Shown: piece after piece, positions 1 through 8,941 of the stretch | How the letters are laid out: each line of letters begins with the position of its first letter | How positions within the stretch are numbered: position 1 is the first letter of the stretch | Assembly (NCBI RefSeq): GCF_015207655.1 | Contig: NZ_JADEWN010000002.1 | Coordinates: forward strand, 62,001-126,000 | Direction of reading: 5' to 3' | Source of the DNA: Gloeocapsopsis crepidinum LEGE 06123 | Lineage (GTDB): Bacteria; Cyanobacteriota; Cyanobacteriia; Cyanobacteriales; Chroococcidiopsidaceae | Length of the DNA stretch: 64,000 bases | Program-made: the position numbers and the translations under genes | The notes under the pieces: model-generated | Told to the model about the DNA's origin: nothing | Databases searched by the model: none | Seen by the model: the letters and a program-made list of their open reading frames with translations, nothing else

Positions 1-1865
1 TAGAAGATCTCTATCTTCCCTATCGCCCGAAACGACGCACTAAGGCAACTATTGCGAGAGAAAAAGGGTTAGAACCGCTTGCGGAGTTGATTAAATCTTT
101 AAATACTAAAAACGCATCATTAGTATCCCTCGAAAAGGAAGCAACAAAGTATTTATCCGAAGAAGTCAAAACCATAGCAGAAGCGCTGAGTGGCGCTGGA
201 GACATTCTTGCGGAAGAAGTTTCAGAAAAAGCACATTTACGTGCCTATGTGCGAGATTACCTTATTCAGAATGGAGTATTTAAATCTCAAATTAAAAAAG
301 AGTATCCTGAAGGTACAACTAAGTTTGAAACTTACCGAAATTTTAGTGTCTGCGTTCAAGATATTGCCCCGCACAACCTGCTAGCCTTACTACGAGGTGA
401 GAATGAAAAAATCTTAGCTTTAGAATTAGCTTTTGATGAAACAGAGGTTTTATTTAACATAGCAGCACAAGAAATCAAAACTAAAGTTCCAGAAATTCGT
501 GACTTCTATCGCGAAATGCTTAAAGACGCCTTCAACCGCTTGATGAAAAATTCTTTAATCGGTGAAGTTATTACTCAAAAGAAAGCTGAAGCAGATATTG
601 AGTCAATTAAAACCTTTGAAACAAATTTGAGAGAATTATTGTTATCTCCACCCGCTGGAATGAAACCGACACTAGCGATCGATCCTGGATTTCGGACAGG
701 TTGTAAAGTTGCTGTACTAGATGAAACAGGAAAGTTTTTAGATTATCACGCAGTATTTCCTCATGCTTCTGCAAACGAGCGATCGCAAGCCGCAAAAACA
801 ATTCAAAAATTGATTGAAGAATACAAAATTGAACTGATTGCGATCGGTAATGGGACAGCTAGCCGCGAAACTGATGAATTTGTTTCAGAAGTTTTAAAAA
901 CAGTAGAGCAAAAGCCAATTAAAGTAATTGTAAACGAGTCGGGTGCATCAATTTATTCAGCAAGTAAAGTTGCGATCGCAGAATTTCCCAATCTAGATAT
1001 TACAGTACGCGGTGCAATTAGTATTGGTCGTCGGTTGCAAGACCCTTTAGCAGAATTAGTAAAAATCGATCCTAAATCAATCGGTGTTGGGCAATACCAA
1101 CACGATGTCGAGCAAAAGTTGCTCAAAAAAAAGTTGGATGAAGTTGTAGAAAGCTGTGTTAATTACGTTGGTGTAGATTTGAATACTGCTTCTAAAGAAT
1201 TACTAAATTTTGTGTCTGGAATTAGTTCTACAGTCGCAAATAATATTGTTGCTTATCGCAATCAAAACGGTGCTTTCAAGAGTCGCCAGGAGCTACTTAA
1301 AGTCGCTAAACTAGGACCAAAAGCTTTTGAACAAGCCGCAGGTTTTTTACGGATTCGTGGAGGAAAAAACCCTTTAGATAACACTGCAGTACATCCTGAA
1401 AGTTATAGTGTTGTAGAGGCGATCGCTGCGGACTTAAATATATCTCCAGTACAAATTACCCAAGCTGCCCAAAAACTCAAATCAATTTCTCTGAAAAAAT
1501 ATGTGACAGCGACGATTGGCGAACCAACATTACGCGATATCATCAACGAATTAGAAAAACCTGGAAGAGATCCTCGCGCAGAGTTTAAGTATGCTACTTT
1601 CAAAGAAGGAATTAAAGAAATAACTGACCTTCAAATTGGCATGGAATTAGAAGGTATTGTGACAAATGTTGCTAACTTTGGTGCATTCGTAGATATTGGA
1701 ATTCACGAAAATGGCTTAATTCATATATCACAATTATCACATCGTTTTGTGAGCGATCCTAAACAAATTGTTAAGGTAGGACAAATTGTGCGAGTTAAAG
1801 TATTAGATATTAATGAAAAGCAAAAACGGATTAGCTTATCAATAAAGGCAGTCAAAAGTAACTAG
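1..1865 (+). CDS. tex: Tex-family S1 RNA-binding protein, 5'-truncated
   Basis: The reading frame is open from the first bases of the window (codons from base 3), so the gene begins upstream; about 620 codons are present and roughly 100 or more N-terminal residues are missing. Seen: the Tex-type segment DLYLPYRPKRRTKAT at the very start, a YqgF/RNase H-like domain (LAIDPGFRTGCKVAVLD), helix-hairpin-helix regions in the middle (ELLNFVSGISSTVANNIV), and a C-terminal S1 domain (GIVTNVANFGAFVDIG). Tex/YhgF proteins bind nucleic acid and associate with transcription and RNA metabolism in the cytoplasm. The stop codon lies one base from the stop of the convergent GGDEF-EAL gene. Confidence 0.93.
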   Translation, partial: EDLYLPYRPKRRTKATIAREKGLEPLAELIKSLNTKNASLVSLEKEATKYLSEEVKTIAEALSGAGDILAEEVSEKAHLRAYVRDYLIQNGVFKSQIKKEYPEGTTKFETYRNFSVCVQDIAPHNLLALLRGENEKILALELAFDETEVLFNIAAQEIKTKVPEIRDFYREMLKDAFNRLMKNSLIGEVITQKKAEADIESIKTFETNLRELLLSPPAGMKPTLAIDPGFRTGCKVAVLDETGKFLDYHAVFPHASANERSQAAKTIQKLIEEYKIELIAIGNGTASRETDEFVSEVLKTVEQKPIKVIVNESGASIYSASKVAIAEFPNLDITVRGAISIGRRLQDPLAELVKIDPKSIGVGQYQHDVEQKLLKKKLDEVVESCVNYVGVDLNTASKELLNFVSGISSTVANNIVAYRNQNGAFKSRQELLKVAKLGPKAFEQAAGFLRIRGGKNPLDNTAVHPESYSVVEAIAADLNISPVQITQAAQKLKSISLKKYVTATIGEPTLRDIINELEKPGRDPRAEFKYATFKEGIKEITDLQIGMELEGIVTNVANFGAFVDIGIHENGLIHISQLSHRFVSDPKQIVKVGQIVRVKVLDINEKQKRISLSIKAVKSN

Positions 1866-1866
1866 T

Positions 1867-4800
1867 TTAAACAAAAACATTTTGTTGAATTAAGGCAGTT
1901 GCAGCTTCTTTGTGTAATGGTTGAGAAAAGAAGTATCCTTGCCCATATTCACATTCTAAAGCCTGAATTTGCGTAAGTTGCTCTGAAGTTTCAATTCCTT
2001 CAGCAACTACATTCATATTTAAGTTATGTGCCATTCTTGTAATTGTCTTTACAAGTTCTGGATTCTCATTATCTCTACCCATTCGTTTCACAAAAGAACG
2101 GTCAATTTTTAAGGCATCAATAGGAAAACTATGCAAATAACTGAGCGATGAATAACCAGTACCAAAGTCATCAATGTACACTTGAATACCTAGCTTTTTG
2201 AGCTGTGCGAGCATATTTGCTGCTAGGTCTGCATTTTCAATTAAAACACTTTCTGTAATTTCTATCTTCAAACTCTGCCCAGGCAAGCTAGTCTCCTGTA
2301 AAATTCGGTCAATTTGTTTAATTAAATCTGGTTGAGCAAATTGTTTGCCAGAAAAATTAATATTGATTGACAAAGGTGAAGCTGTGAATTGTTCTTGCCA
2401 AATATGTGTTTGATGACAAGCTTCGTGTAGCACCCAGTAGCCAATAGGAATAATTAAGCCAGTTTCTTCAGCTACAGGAATAAACTCTAGTGGTGAAACA
2501 ATACCATGAACTGGGTGATTCCACCGCAGTAGTGCCTCAAATCCAGTAATTTGGTTGCTACGTAGTGAGACAATTGGTTGGTAGTAAATTTGCAACTCTT
2601 GGCGTTCTACAGCGCGTCGTAGGTCATTCTCTAATTGCAATAATGATACTGCTCGTGTATGCATTTCTTTATCAAACACTGCATGGCGGGCTTTACCAAG
2701 TGATTTAGCACGATACATAACAGTGTCAGCATCTCGGAGGATATCTTCGGGTTGATTGTATTCAGTTGTACTTAGAGCAATACCAATACTTGTTGTAATG
2801 AACACTTCGTAACCATTAAGATTAAACGGCGATGTCAGTTCTTTTTGAATTCGTTCTGCTATTAAAGTTGCATCTTTAACATCTTTTATATCGTCAAGTA
2901 AGATCACAAACTCATCGCCACCTAAACGGGCGACTGTATCTGTAGAACGTAAGCAAACTTCTAACCTACGAACAAAAGCAATCAGTAATTGATCTCCAAC
3001 TAAATGCCCAAGACTGTCATTAACTAATTTGAAGCGATCTAAGTCTAAAAATAGGACAGCAAATAAATAACTATGACGCCTTTTAGTTCGTACTAAAGCA
3101 TGCCCTAGTCGCTGCATAAATAGTGCTCGATTAGGTAAACCTGTCAGAGAGTCATGAAAAGCTTCGTAGAGTAATTTTTCTTCAGCTAAGGTTCGTTCAG
3201 TAATTTCTGCTTGCAACTCTTTATTAATTTGTGCTAGTTCTGCAGTTCTTTGTTTGACACGAATTTCCAAGTCATCGTGGGCTTTGCGTAATGCTTCTTG
3301 CGATCGCTTGCGTTCACAAGCCTCAATTGAGACAGAAACCAAGTCAGCAATTGAAGCTGCAAAATTCTTCTCCTCAATACTCCAATGACGGTTAGAGCTT
3401 AGGTGTTCGTGACAGACTACTCCTACCATAGAACCTCCTAGCCAAATTGGTGCATCCAACATTGATGTAATGTTATTAGCGTAAAGATACAGTTGGGCTA
3501 GTTCTTTTGTTCTAGGATCAGTGTGAGCATCATAAGCTGCAATGGTTCGTTCTTCTTGTAGTGCTTCAAAGTAGGTAGGATAGTGGGCTGCTGCTAATTC
3601 TGCACCTTGAGAATGCTCGTCTGTACTTTTGCGATACAAGTCAACACAAAGTAATTTTTTGTACAGTTCATCGTCGTATAACCATACTCCGACACGTTCT
3701 ACTTCTAAAGTATGTGCTGCTGCTTCTGTAATTTCCTGTAAATTAGTGTGTAAATCGCTACAATCTAACATTTTATGTTTTGCTAGTTCAGCGAGGACTC
3801 TATTGTATGTGTGATAGCGTTCTTCGCTTTGGCGTTGCTCTTCAATCGAGTGTTCCAACGCTTCTAACATTTCATTAATTGTACCAGCTAAGCTAGAGAG
3901 TTCATCTTGTCCACTAATAGAAAATACTCTTGCTGCAAGATTGCCACTTCTACCAATTCCTTGGACATCAGCGCTTAATCGCGATAGTCGTGACAAAATG
4001 AGTTTTTCAATCAACAATAGCGTGGCAACAACAAACACAATACCCACAATCAACAAAGATGACAGCAAATGACGAATACTAGCTTGACCTTGTTGATAAA
4101 TTAATCTTGGTGTATCTACGCGCAGTAGCAGCGCTGGTTTGTTATAAATATCCTCAATGACAGTGTATCCAGCAATTTGTTTATCTAACGATCTGACGAT
4201 GATTGATCCTTGATCCGAAGAACTGAGGGCAAAACGCAGTCGTTGAATATCCTGTGGTAGTTGTGTATCATCAAAACGATACACCTTTACAGATAAATGA
4301 GTTTGTTCAGCAAGTTTGGCGATCGCTGAATCATTCAAATAACGACCCATGATCAATGTCCCTCGAATCGGACCACGACTCTCACTATTGAGAATTGGTC
4401 TTGAGGCAATCATCATCGGACCTTCTGGTAGCATTACCAAACCTGATATAGAACTTTTTATATTTGAGTGCTGTAAAACTGTTTTAGCTGTAAGATGCGT
4501 CTGAAAGTTAGGCAAAAGAGAAATTTCTTGTCCGCGTTCTAAGTCATAGCCTTTATCAAAAACAATCTTCCCAGAAGCACGAACATAAAGCATCAAATTT
4601 AACTTTAATCGATTAATGCTGACATTACTAAGATATGCGGTAATGTATTCTTGATTAGAATCTTCTACGAACGAATAAGTTTCATCCCATTCAGCCCAAT
4701 CGCGTGTTGTTAATCTCAATTTGGCAATTTCATCAGACAAGGCCTCATGAACTCTTTTAACATTAGAACGACTATCTTCTTGCTCTAATTTCAAGAAACC

Positions 4801-4896
4801 ACGTAACAAAATAGTTGACGAGGTAGCGTATATAACCCCAATTAAACTGATAAGAGTGACGCCGATGAGTAACAGTGTTTTCTTTCGCAGTGTCAT
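1867..4896 (-). CDS. CHASE4-HAMP-GAF-GGDEF-EAL cyclic-di-GMP enzyme
   Basis: A 1009-residue membrane receptor that should make and/or break cyclic-di-GMP. Order of parts: membrane helix about 7-30; a periplasmic CHASE4-like sensor about 45-250 (RDWAEWDETYSFV); membrane helix about 274-298; HAMP about 300-352; GAF about 385-525; coiled coil 525-575; GGDEF domain with intact GGDEF at 659-663 and an RxxD (RSTD, 650-653) five residues before it, which is the product-inhibition site; EAL domain about 758-1000 with E787-A-L, DDFGTG (909-914) and EGIE (966-969). Both catalytic sites look complete, so it may be bifunctional. Such proteins usually control attachment, motility or matrix production, consistent with the polysaccharide genes that follow, but that link is inference. 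Confidence 0.93.
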   Translation of the reverse strand: MTLRKKTLLLIGVTLISLIGVIYATSSTILLRGFLKLEQEDSRSNVKRVHEALSDEIAKLRLTTRDWAEWDETYSFVEDSNQEYITAYLSNVSINRLKLNLMLYVRASGKIVFDKGYDLERGQEISLLPNFQTHLTAKTVLQHSNIKSSISGLVMLPEGPMMIASRPILNSESRGPIRGTLIMGRYLNDSAIAKLAEQTHLSVKVYRFDDTQLPQDIQRLRFALSSSDQGSIIVRSLDKQIAGYTVIEDIYNKPALLLRVDTPRLIYQQGQASIRHLLSSLLIVGIVFVVATLLLIEKLILSRLSRLSADVQGIGRSGNLAARVFSISGQDELSSLAGTINEMLEALEHSIEEQRQSEERYHTYNRVLAELAKHKMLDCSDLHTNLQEITEAAAHTLEVERVGVWLYDDELYKKLLCVDLYRKSTDEHSQGAELAAAHYPTYFEALQEERTIAAYDAHTDPRTKELAQLYLYANNITSMLDAPIWLGGSMVGVVCHEHLSSNRHWSIEEKNFAASIADLVSVSIEACERKRSQEALRKAHDDLEIRVKQRTAELAQINKELQAEITERTLAEEKLLYEAFHDSLTGLPNRALFMQRLGHALVRTKRRHSYLFAVLFLDLDRFKLVNDSLGHLVGDQLLIAFVRRLEVCLRSTDTVARLGGDEFVILLDDIKDVKDATLIAERIQKELTSPFNLNGYEVFITTSIGIALSTTEYNQPEDILRDADTVMYRAKSLGKARHAVFDKEMHTRAVSLLQLENDLRRAVERQELQIYYQPIVSLRSNQITGFEALLRWNHPVHGIVSPLEFIPVAEETGLIIPIGYWVLHEACHQTHIWQEQFTASPLSININFSGKQFAQPDLIKQIDRILQETSLPGQSLKIEITESVLIENADLAANMLAQLKKLGIQVYIDDFGTGYSSLSYLHSFPIDALKIDRSFVKRMGRDNENPELVKTITRMAHNLNMNVVAEGIETSEQLTQIQALECEYGQGYFFSQPLHKEAATALIQQNVFV

Positions 4897-5584
4897 GTGT
4901 GCAATCTCAGGGGTTAAATCAAACGCTGGTAAAACACATCCTCGTTTTCCAATATAATTTTGAAACTTCTAATACTCAAAGAACCATCGAACCTTCTTCT
5001 TTACTACCGTACATCCACTACAATTTTCTCAAGCTTGCATTTGAGCTTAATCATATTTCCGTAGAATTACGATTGTTCCCTTCAATACACGATTTGTTAT
5101 ACTTTTATGCCTTATAGTATTTAATAATATTTAAATATTTACATTACTTTATAGCTTACTCTGGCTTATATGTAGGTGAAGTAGGTACGAGTAGATCTGC
5201 ATTATCACTCTGCGCAATAAATTAGACAAATCTTTATTAATCAACAGTAAATACACTGAACAGAGCTAATACTGAGTTCACCTCTATCAGTGAAACTACC
5301 ATAGCACCTCAGTAAAGTTAGCGTTAAATTAAGCTTGTTTAGCAAAAATACTTTGTAAAGCATCCTAGCTAAATCTGAAGTATGGTTCTTTCCAACTTTT
5401 TTGGGTTGATGTAGAATCATTAATTTAAAGTATGAAAATATTTCTAGTGTTGCTTTTTAGTTAGTGAAAATCAGTAAAAAATTGATAACTACAAATCTGC
5501 AATCAAAGTACCTCATGAGGTTTGTATAAGCTGTTTTTGCTAAATAGGATACGCACATAGCTTAGAGTGTTTTTTGGAGGAAAA
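4897..5584. other. 688-bp AT-rich intergenic region
   Basis: This region separates the divergent GGDEF-EAL and SET genes and must hold both promoters. It is AT-rich with many short stops in all frames. An 80-codon open frame at 4875-5117 has no ribosome-binding site and an unconvincing product. I see no tRNA, no clear terminator and no long repeat. Confidence 0.5.
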
Positions 5585-6103
5585 ATGTTGGCATTATCTG
5601 CAGCTTCTTACTTATTAACTAATGAAAAATTTTACATAGCTAATAGTAAATTTGGTCAGGGTCTATTTGCCAAAAAAGATATTAGAGTAGGAGAAAATAT
5701 TTTAATATTTACTGGTGGTATTATTGATTTTGACCAAGCAATCCTAAAGGCACCACCATATGAGGGTGATGCTTTGCAAATTGGTAAAAGTATTTATGTA
5801 AACTTAGAGCCTCCTGGTCGTTTTGTTAATCATTCTTGTGATCCTAATGCTGGTATTAAAAATGATATTGAATTAGTGGCGTTGAGAAACATTAAAGCAG
5901 GTGAAGAGATCTACTTCGATTATTCTACAACTATGGATGAGGATTACTGGAGCTTGCAGTGCGGTTGTGGAAGTATAAATTGCAGAAAAGTTATTAAAGA
6001 TTTTAAGCATTTACCATATCATGTTAAACGCAAGTATTTAGATTTAAATATTGTGCAAAAGTTTATTGCTGTGCAGTACCCTACTACGGCTAAAGCTAAG
6101 TAA
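5585..6103 (+). CDS. SET-domain protein (putative lysine methyltransferase)
   Basis: A 172-residue cytoplasmic protein made of a single SET domain plus a post-SET-like tail. Seen: the N-terminal SET motif SKFGQGLFAKKDIRVGE, the catalytic/SAM motif RFVNHSCDPNAG, GEEIYFDYS, and a Cys cluster CGCGSINCRK like the post-SET zinc site of eukaryotic-type enzymes. The ATG at 5585 is chosen because GGAGG lies 4 bases upstream; the frame stays open a few codons further up. SET proteins transfer methyl groups from SAM to lysine side chains; the target here is unknown. It stands alone. AT-rich codon use relative to neighbours may point to transfer. Confidence 0.88.
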   Translation: MLALSAASYLLTNEKFYIANSKFGQGLFAKKDIRVGENILIFTGGIIDFDQAILKAPPYEGDALQIGKSIYVNLEPPGRFVNHSCDPNAGIKNDIELVALRNIKAGEEIYFDYSTTMDEDYWSLQCGCGSINCRKVIKDFKHLPYHVKRKYLDLNIVQKFIAVQYPTTAKAK

Positions 6104-6252
6104 TTACAACAAATGCTGTAGTGATATCTGTCAATCTATGTTGAAGTCTTTATCAATTTGCACAGATCCGCTGAAAATGTAATGTGTAATGACACTACTG
6201 TTTCAGGTATACTCACCATCAGCAAGAGGTAATTACCGAGTAAGAAAAACCA

Positions 6253-7248
6253 ATGCCACCAGTCAAGCAGACAATTTTAGTTACTGGAGGAGCAGGGTAC
6301 ATTGGCTCCCACGCAGTCATGGCACTACAACATGCTGGATATGAAGTAGTCATTCTTGATAACTTGGTATATGGACATCGAGACTTAGTAGAAAAGTTAG
6401 AAGTAGAGCTAATCGTCGGAGATACTAGCGATCGAGTGCTACTAGACGAACTGTTTGCTACCAAGAAAATTGCAGCAGTCATGCACTTTTCTGCTTATGC
6501 TTACGTAGGGGAGTCGGTTACAGAACCTGCTAAGTATTATCGCAATAATGTGATTGGTACTTTAACTCTATTAGAGGCAATGGTTGCAGCATCAGTAAAT
6601 AAGTTTGTGTTTTCCTCGACTTGTGCTACCTATGGTGTACCACATCAAATACCTATTACTGAAGAGCATCCCCAAAGTCCAATCAATCCTTATGGTGCTA
6701 CCAAATTAATGGTGGAACGCATTCTGAAAGACTTTAGTCCAGCATATGGGTTGCAATCTGTATGTTTTCGCTATTTCAATGCTGCTGGTGCTGATCCCAA
6801 TGGTTTGCTGGGAGAAGACCATAATCCAGAAACACACTTGATCCCACTAGTACTACAGACGGCTTTAGGTCAACGAGAGTCGGTGTCAATTTATGGTACA
6901 GATTATCCAACCCCTGATGGAACTTGTGTCCGAGACTATATCCATGTAACAGATCTTGCCGATGCACATATTCTTGGTTTGAAATATTTAATGCAAGGAG
7001 GAGAGACTACAGTATTCAACTTGGGGAACGGCAATGGATTTTCAGTCAAACAGGTCATTGATACTGCTCAAACTGTCACGGGTAAGGAGATTAAAGTCGA
7101 GAGTAGCGATCGCCGTCCTGGAGATCCGCCAATACTAGTTGGTAGTAGCGAGAAAGCTAGAAAAATTTTAGGTTGGGAACCGCAATATTCTGATTTAAAA
7201 GATATTATTACTCATGCTTGGCGTTGGCATCAGCAGCGACATGGGTAG
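6253..7248 (+). CDS. galE: UDP-glucose 4-epimerase
   Basis: A 331-residue short-chain dehydrogenase/reductase fold enzyme interconverting UDP-glucose and UDP-galactose with bound NAD. Seen: Rossmann motif VTGGAGYIGSHAV near the N-terminus, SSTCATYG, the catalytic Y-x3-K in NPYGATK, RYFNAAGADPNG and GTCVRDYIHVTDLADAH, all typical of GalE. Length is normal. It begins a run of genes for nucleotide sugars and glycosyl transfer and should feed UDP-Gal to exopolysaccharide or lipopolysaccharide. Close relatives acting on UDP-GlcNAc or UDP-xylose cannot be excluded. Confidence 0.93.
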   Translation: MPPVKQTILVTGGAGYIGSHAVMALQHAGYEVVILDNLVYGHRDLVEKLEVELIVGDTSDRVLLDELFATKKIAAVMHFSAYAYVGESVTEPAKYYRNNVIGTLTLLEAMVAASVNKFVFSSTCATYGVPHQIPITEEHPQSPINPYGATKLMVERILKDFSPAYGLQSVCFRYFNAAGADPNGLLGEDHNPETHLIPLVLQTALGQRESVSIYGTDYPTPDGTCVRDYIHVTDLADAHILGLKYLMQGGETTVFNLGNGNGFSVKQVIDTAQTVTGKEIKVESSDRRPGDPPILVGSSEKARKILGWEPQYSDLKDIITHAWRWHQQRHG

Positions 7249-7278
7249 TTGGTAATAGGTAGTAGGATGAAATTACTA

Positions 7279-7307
7279 TAGGAGCTAACAGTTTTAACAA
7301 GCTCCTA
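7279..7307. terminator. Hairpin between convergent galE and sugar transferase
   Basis: TAGGAGCT (7279-7286) and AGCTCCTA (7300-7307) form a perfect 8-bp stem with a 13-base loop, between two convergent genes. The hairpin overlaps the last codons of the sugar transferase. There is no clear T tract on either side, so terminator function is a guess. Confidence 0.4.
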
Positions 7308-7962
7308 CTTTGGCAAATATTACGTATATTGTCTTGACAATTATTTCTAAATCATATAAGGGATACCATTGCTGTTGATAGCGAAGATCGAGGTTGACAA
7401 CTTCTTCAAAATCTTTAACGCTGGAACGACCGCTCACTTGCCATTCACCAGTTATGCCTGGTTTGACATTTAATCTTTGCCAGTGACGTTCGTTGTATTG
7501 AGCGACCTCATCGCCGGTTGGCGGTCGAGTTCCTACTAAACTCATGTCGCCCACTAAAACATTCCAAAATTGAGGTAATTCATCTAAACTAGAGCTTCTT
7601 AAAAAACGTCCCACGCGCGTAATTCGGGGATCGCGTTGATTTTTAAAGATAAGACCTGAGGCTTCGTTACTTACAAGAGATTTTAACTGCTCAGCATTCA
7701 CAACCATCGAACGAAATTTACGGATATGAAACTTACGTCCGTGGAGTCCGTAGCGTTCTTGGCGAAAAAAAATAGGACCTGGACTGTCTAGCTTAATAGC
7801 GATCGCCACTGGGACAAATACAATGGCTAAAATTAGCAGCCCAACAATACTGCCGATAATATCCAAGGAACGTTTAAAAACTGAGTTAACAGAGGGGTGA
7901 ATTTCCTGTACTGACAGCGTGGATGTTGGCGGTTGACATGCAGGAGATTGGGCTTGATACAT
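7294..7962 (-). CDS. Polyprenyl-phosphate sugar-1-phosphate transferase (WcaJ/bac_transf family)
   Basis: A protein of about 222 residues (ATG at 7962; an in-frame GTG two codons upstream at 7968 is an alternative). It has one membrane helix near residues 35-58 (SLDIIGSIVGLLILAIVFVP) followed by the conserved catalytic region: GPIFFRQERYG, FRKFRSM-like IRKFRSMV, DPRITRVGRFLR, SLDELPQFWNVL, SLVGTRPPT and KPGITGEWQVSGRS. Members attach the first sugar phosphate to undecaprenyl phosphate at the inner membrane, starting a polysaccharide repeat unit. It lacks the large N-terminal multi-helix domain of full WbaP/WcaJ, so it is a minimal form. It converges with galE. Confidence 0.9.
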   Translation of the reverse strand: MYQAQSPACQPPTSTLSVQEIHPSVNSVFKRSLDIIGSIVGLLILAIVFVPVAIAIKLDSPGPIFFRQERYGLHGRKFHIRKFRSMVVNAEQLKSLVSNEASGLIFKNQRDPRITRVGRFLRSSSLDELPQFWNVLVGDMSLVGTRPPTGDEVAQYNERHWQRLNVKPGITGEWQVSGRSSVKDFEEVVNLDLRYQQQWYPLYDLEIIVKTIYVIFAKVGAC

Positions 7963-8365
7963 TGTCACAACTACTTTGTGCTCTACTTCAGTAGAATTAC
8001 GTAAACTACTTTCAAATATAGTTGCTCGAAACTACTCTGCCGATGTTTTGAGAAAGCCTTTGGTGAATCTTCATTAATTAGTCAGGTAAATTCACCTAGT
8101 TTAAACTTTGCATGAAGCGAGCCTTATCTGAACTGATGGTTAGCTTTCTTCGTTTTCAAGAGATTTGAGTTAACCCCACAGGTAAGTAAGTGGGTAAAAA
8201 CAAACGTAACTTAAGGGCTGTTATTGGTCAACACTCAACGATTAGTGGAGCAACAATTAACTATTAACCATCAACCAGCATAAATAGAAAAAATTGTATT
8301 TTTTGTACCTTTAGGCGAGCATCTTATACTACCCTAACCTTGACCTCTCATTCTTTACCTTTGTG
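7963..8365. other. Intergenic region with a degenerate MITE-end copy
   Basis: This region separates the divergent sugar transferase and pgsA. Bases 8183-8223 resemble, at roughly 34 of 40 positions, the left end of the MITE-like element at 54829-54941. No matching right end is present, so it looks like a decayed fragment. No RNA gene is recognised. Confidence 0.45.
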
Positions 8366-8941
8366 ATGACTTTGCCTAATTGGGTGACTCTATCTCGTTT
8401 ATTGGTGTTACCAATATTACTATACTTTTTGGAAAATCCCACATCAGATCGCTGGCTGAGTGTAGTCATTTTTTTGATTGCAGCAATGACTGATTGGGTT
8501 GACGGCTACCTTGCCCGCCGACTGAATCAAATTACGGAACTGGGAAAATTTCTCGACCCCTTAGTCGATAAACTACTGATACTTGCGCCTTTGCTAGCTT
8601 TGAATAAACTAGGACAAATTCCTACATGGGGAGTATTTCTGATTTTGGCACGGGAGTTAACTATAGCAGGTTGGCGAGTAACTCCTAGTTTGACTGGTAA
8701 TACCGCGATCGCTGGAGCCAATTTTTGGGGCAAACTGAAAACGGTGAGCCAAATAGCGGCGATCGCGCTTTTAATTGCGCCTTTACCTATGAGTTGGCAG
8801 CTTTTTTCCCTGATCGCCTTCTGGGTTGCGGTTGCCCTGACACTGATTTCTGGTGTTATCTACTTACTACCGACAACAGATAAAATTTCATCATCAACCG
8901 AAAAATCGACTTCTGCAGTATCGCGACCTGAGGTGAGGTAA
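8366..8941 (+). CDS. pgsA: CDP-diacylglycerol-glycerol-3-phosphate 3-phosphatidyltransferase
   Basis: A membrane enzyme of about 191 residues making phosphatidylglycerol-phosphate, the first committed step to phosphatidylglycerol, an essential thylakoid lipid. Seen: N-terminal NWVTLSRLLVLP, and the CDP-alcohol phosphotransferase signature D-W-V-D-G-Y-L-A-R-R followed by G-K-F-L-D-P-L-V-D-K, then several hydrophobic helices. The ATG at 8366 is preferred over the GTG one codon earlier. The hydrophilic C-terminal tail after ISGVIYLLP lies inside the 3' end of the convergent epimerase, giving an 82-base antisense overlap. Confidence 0.93.
   Translation: MTLPNWVTLSRLLVLPILLYFLENPTSDRWLSVVIFLIAAMTDWVDGYLARRLNQITELGKFLDPLVDKLLILAPLLALNKLGQIPTWGVFLILARELTIAGWRVTPSLTGNTAIAGANFWGKLKTVSQIAAIALLIAPLPMSWQLFSLIAFWVAVALTLISGVIYLLPTTDKISSSTEKSTSAVSRPEVR

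Noticed and set aside
4875-5117. 80-codon frame upstream of the SET gene
   Set aside because: It overlaps the start of the GGDEF-EAL gene and lacks a ribosome-binding site; the product looks random.
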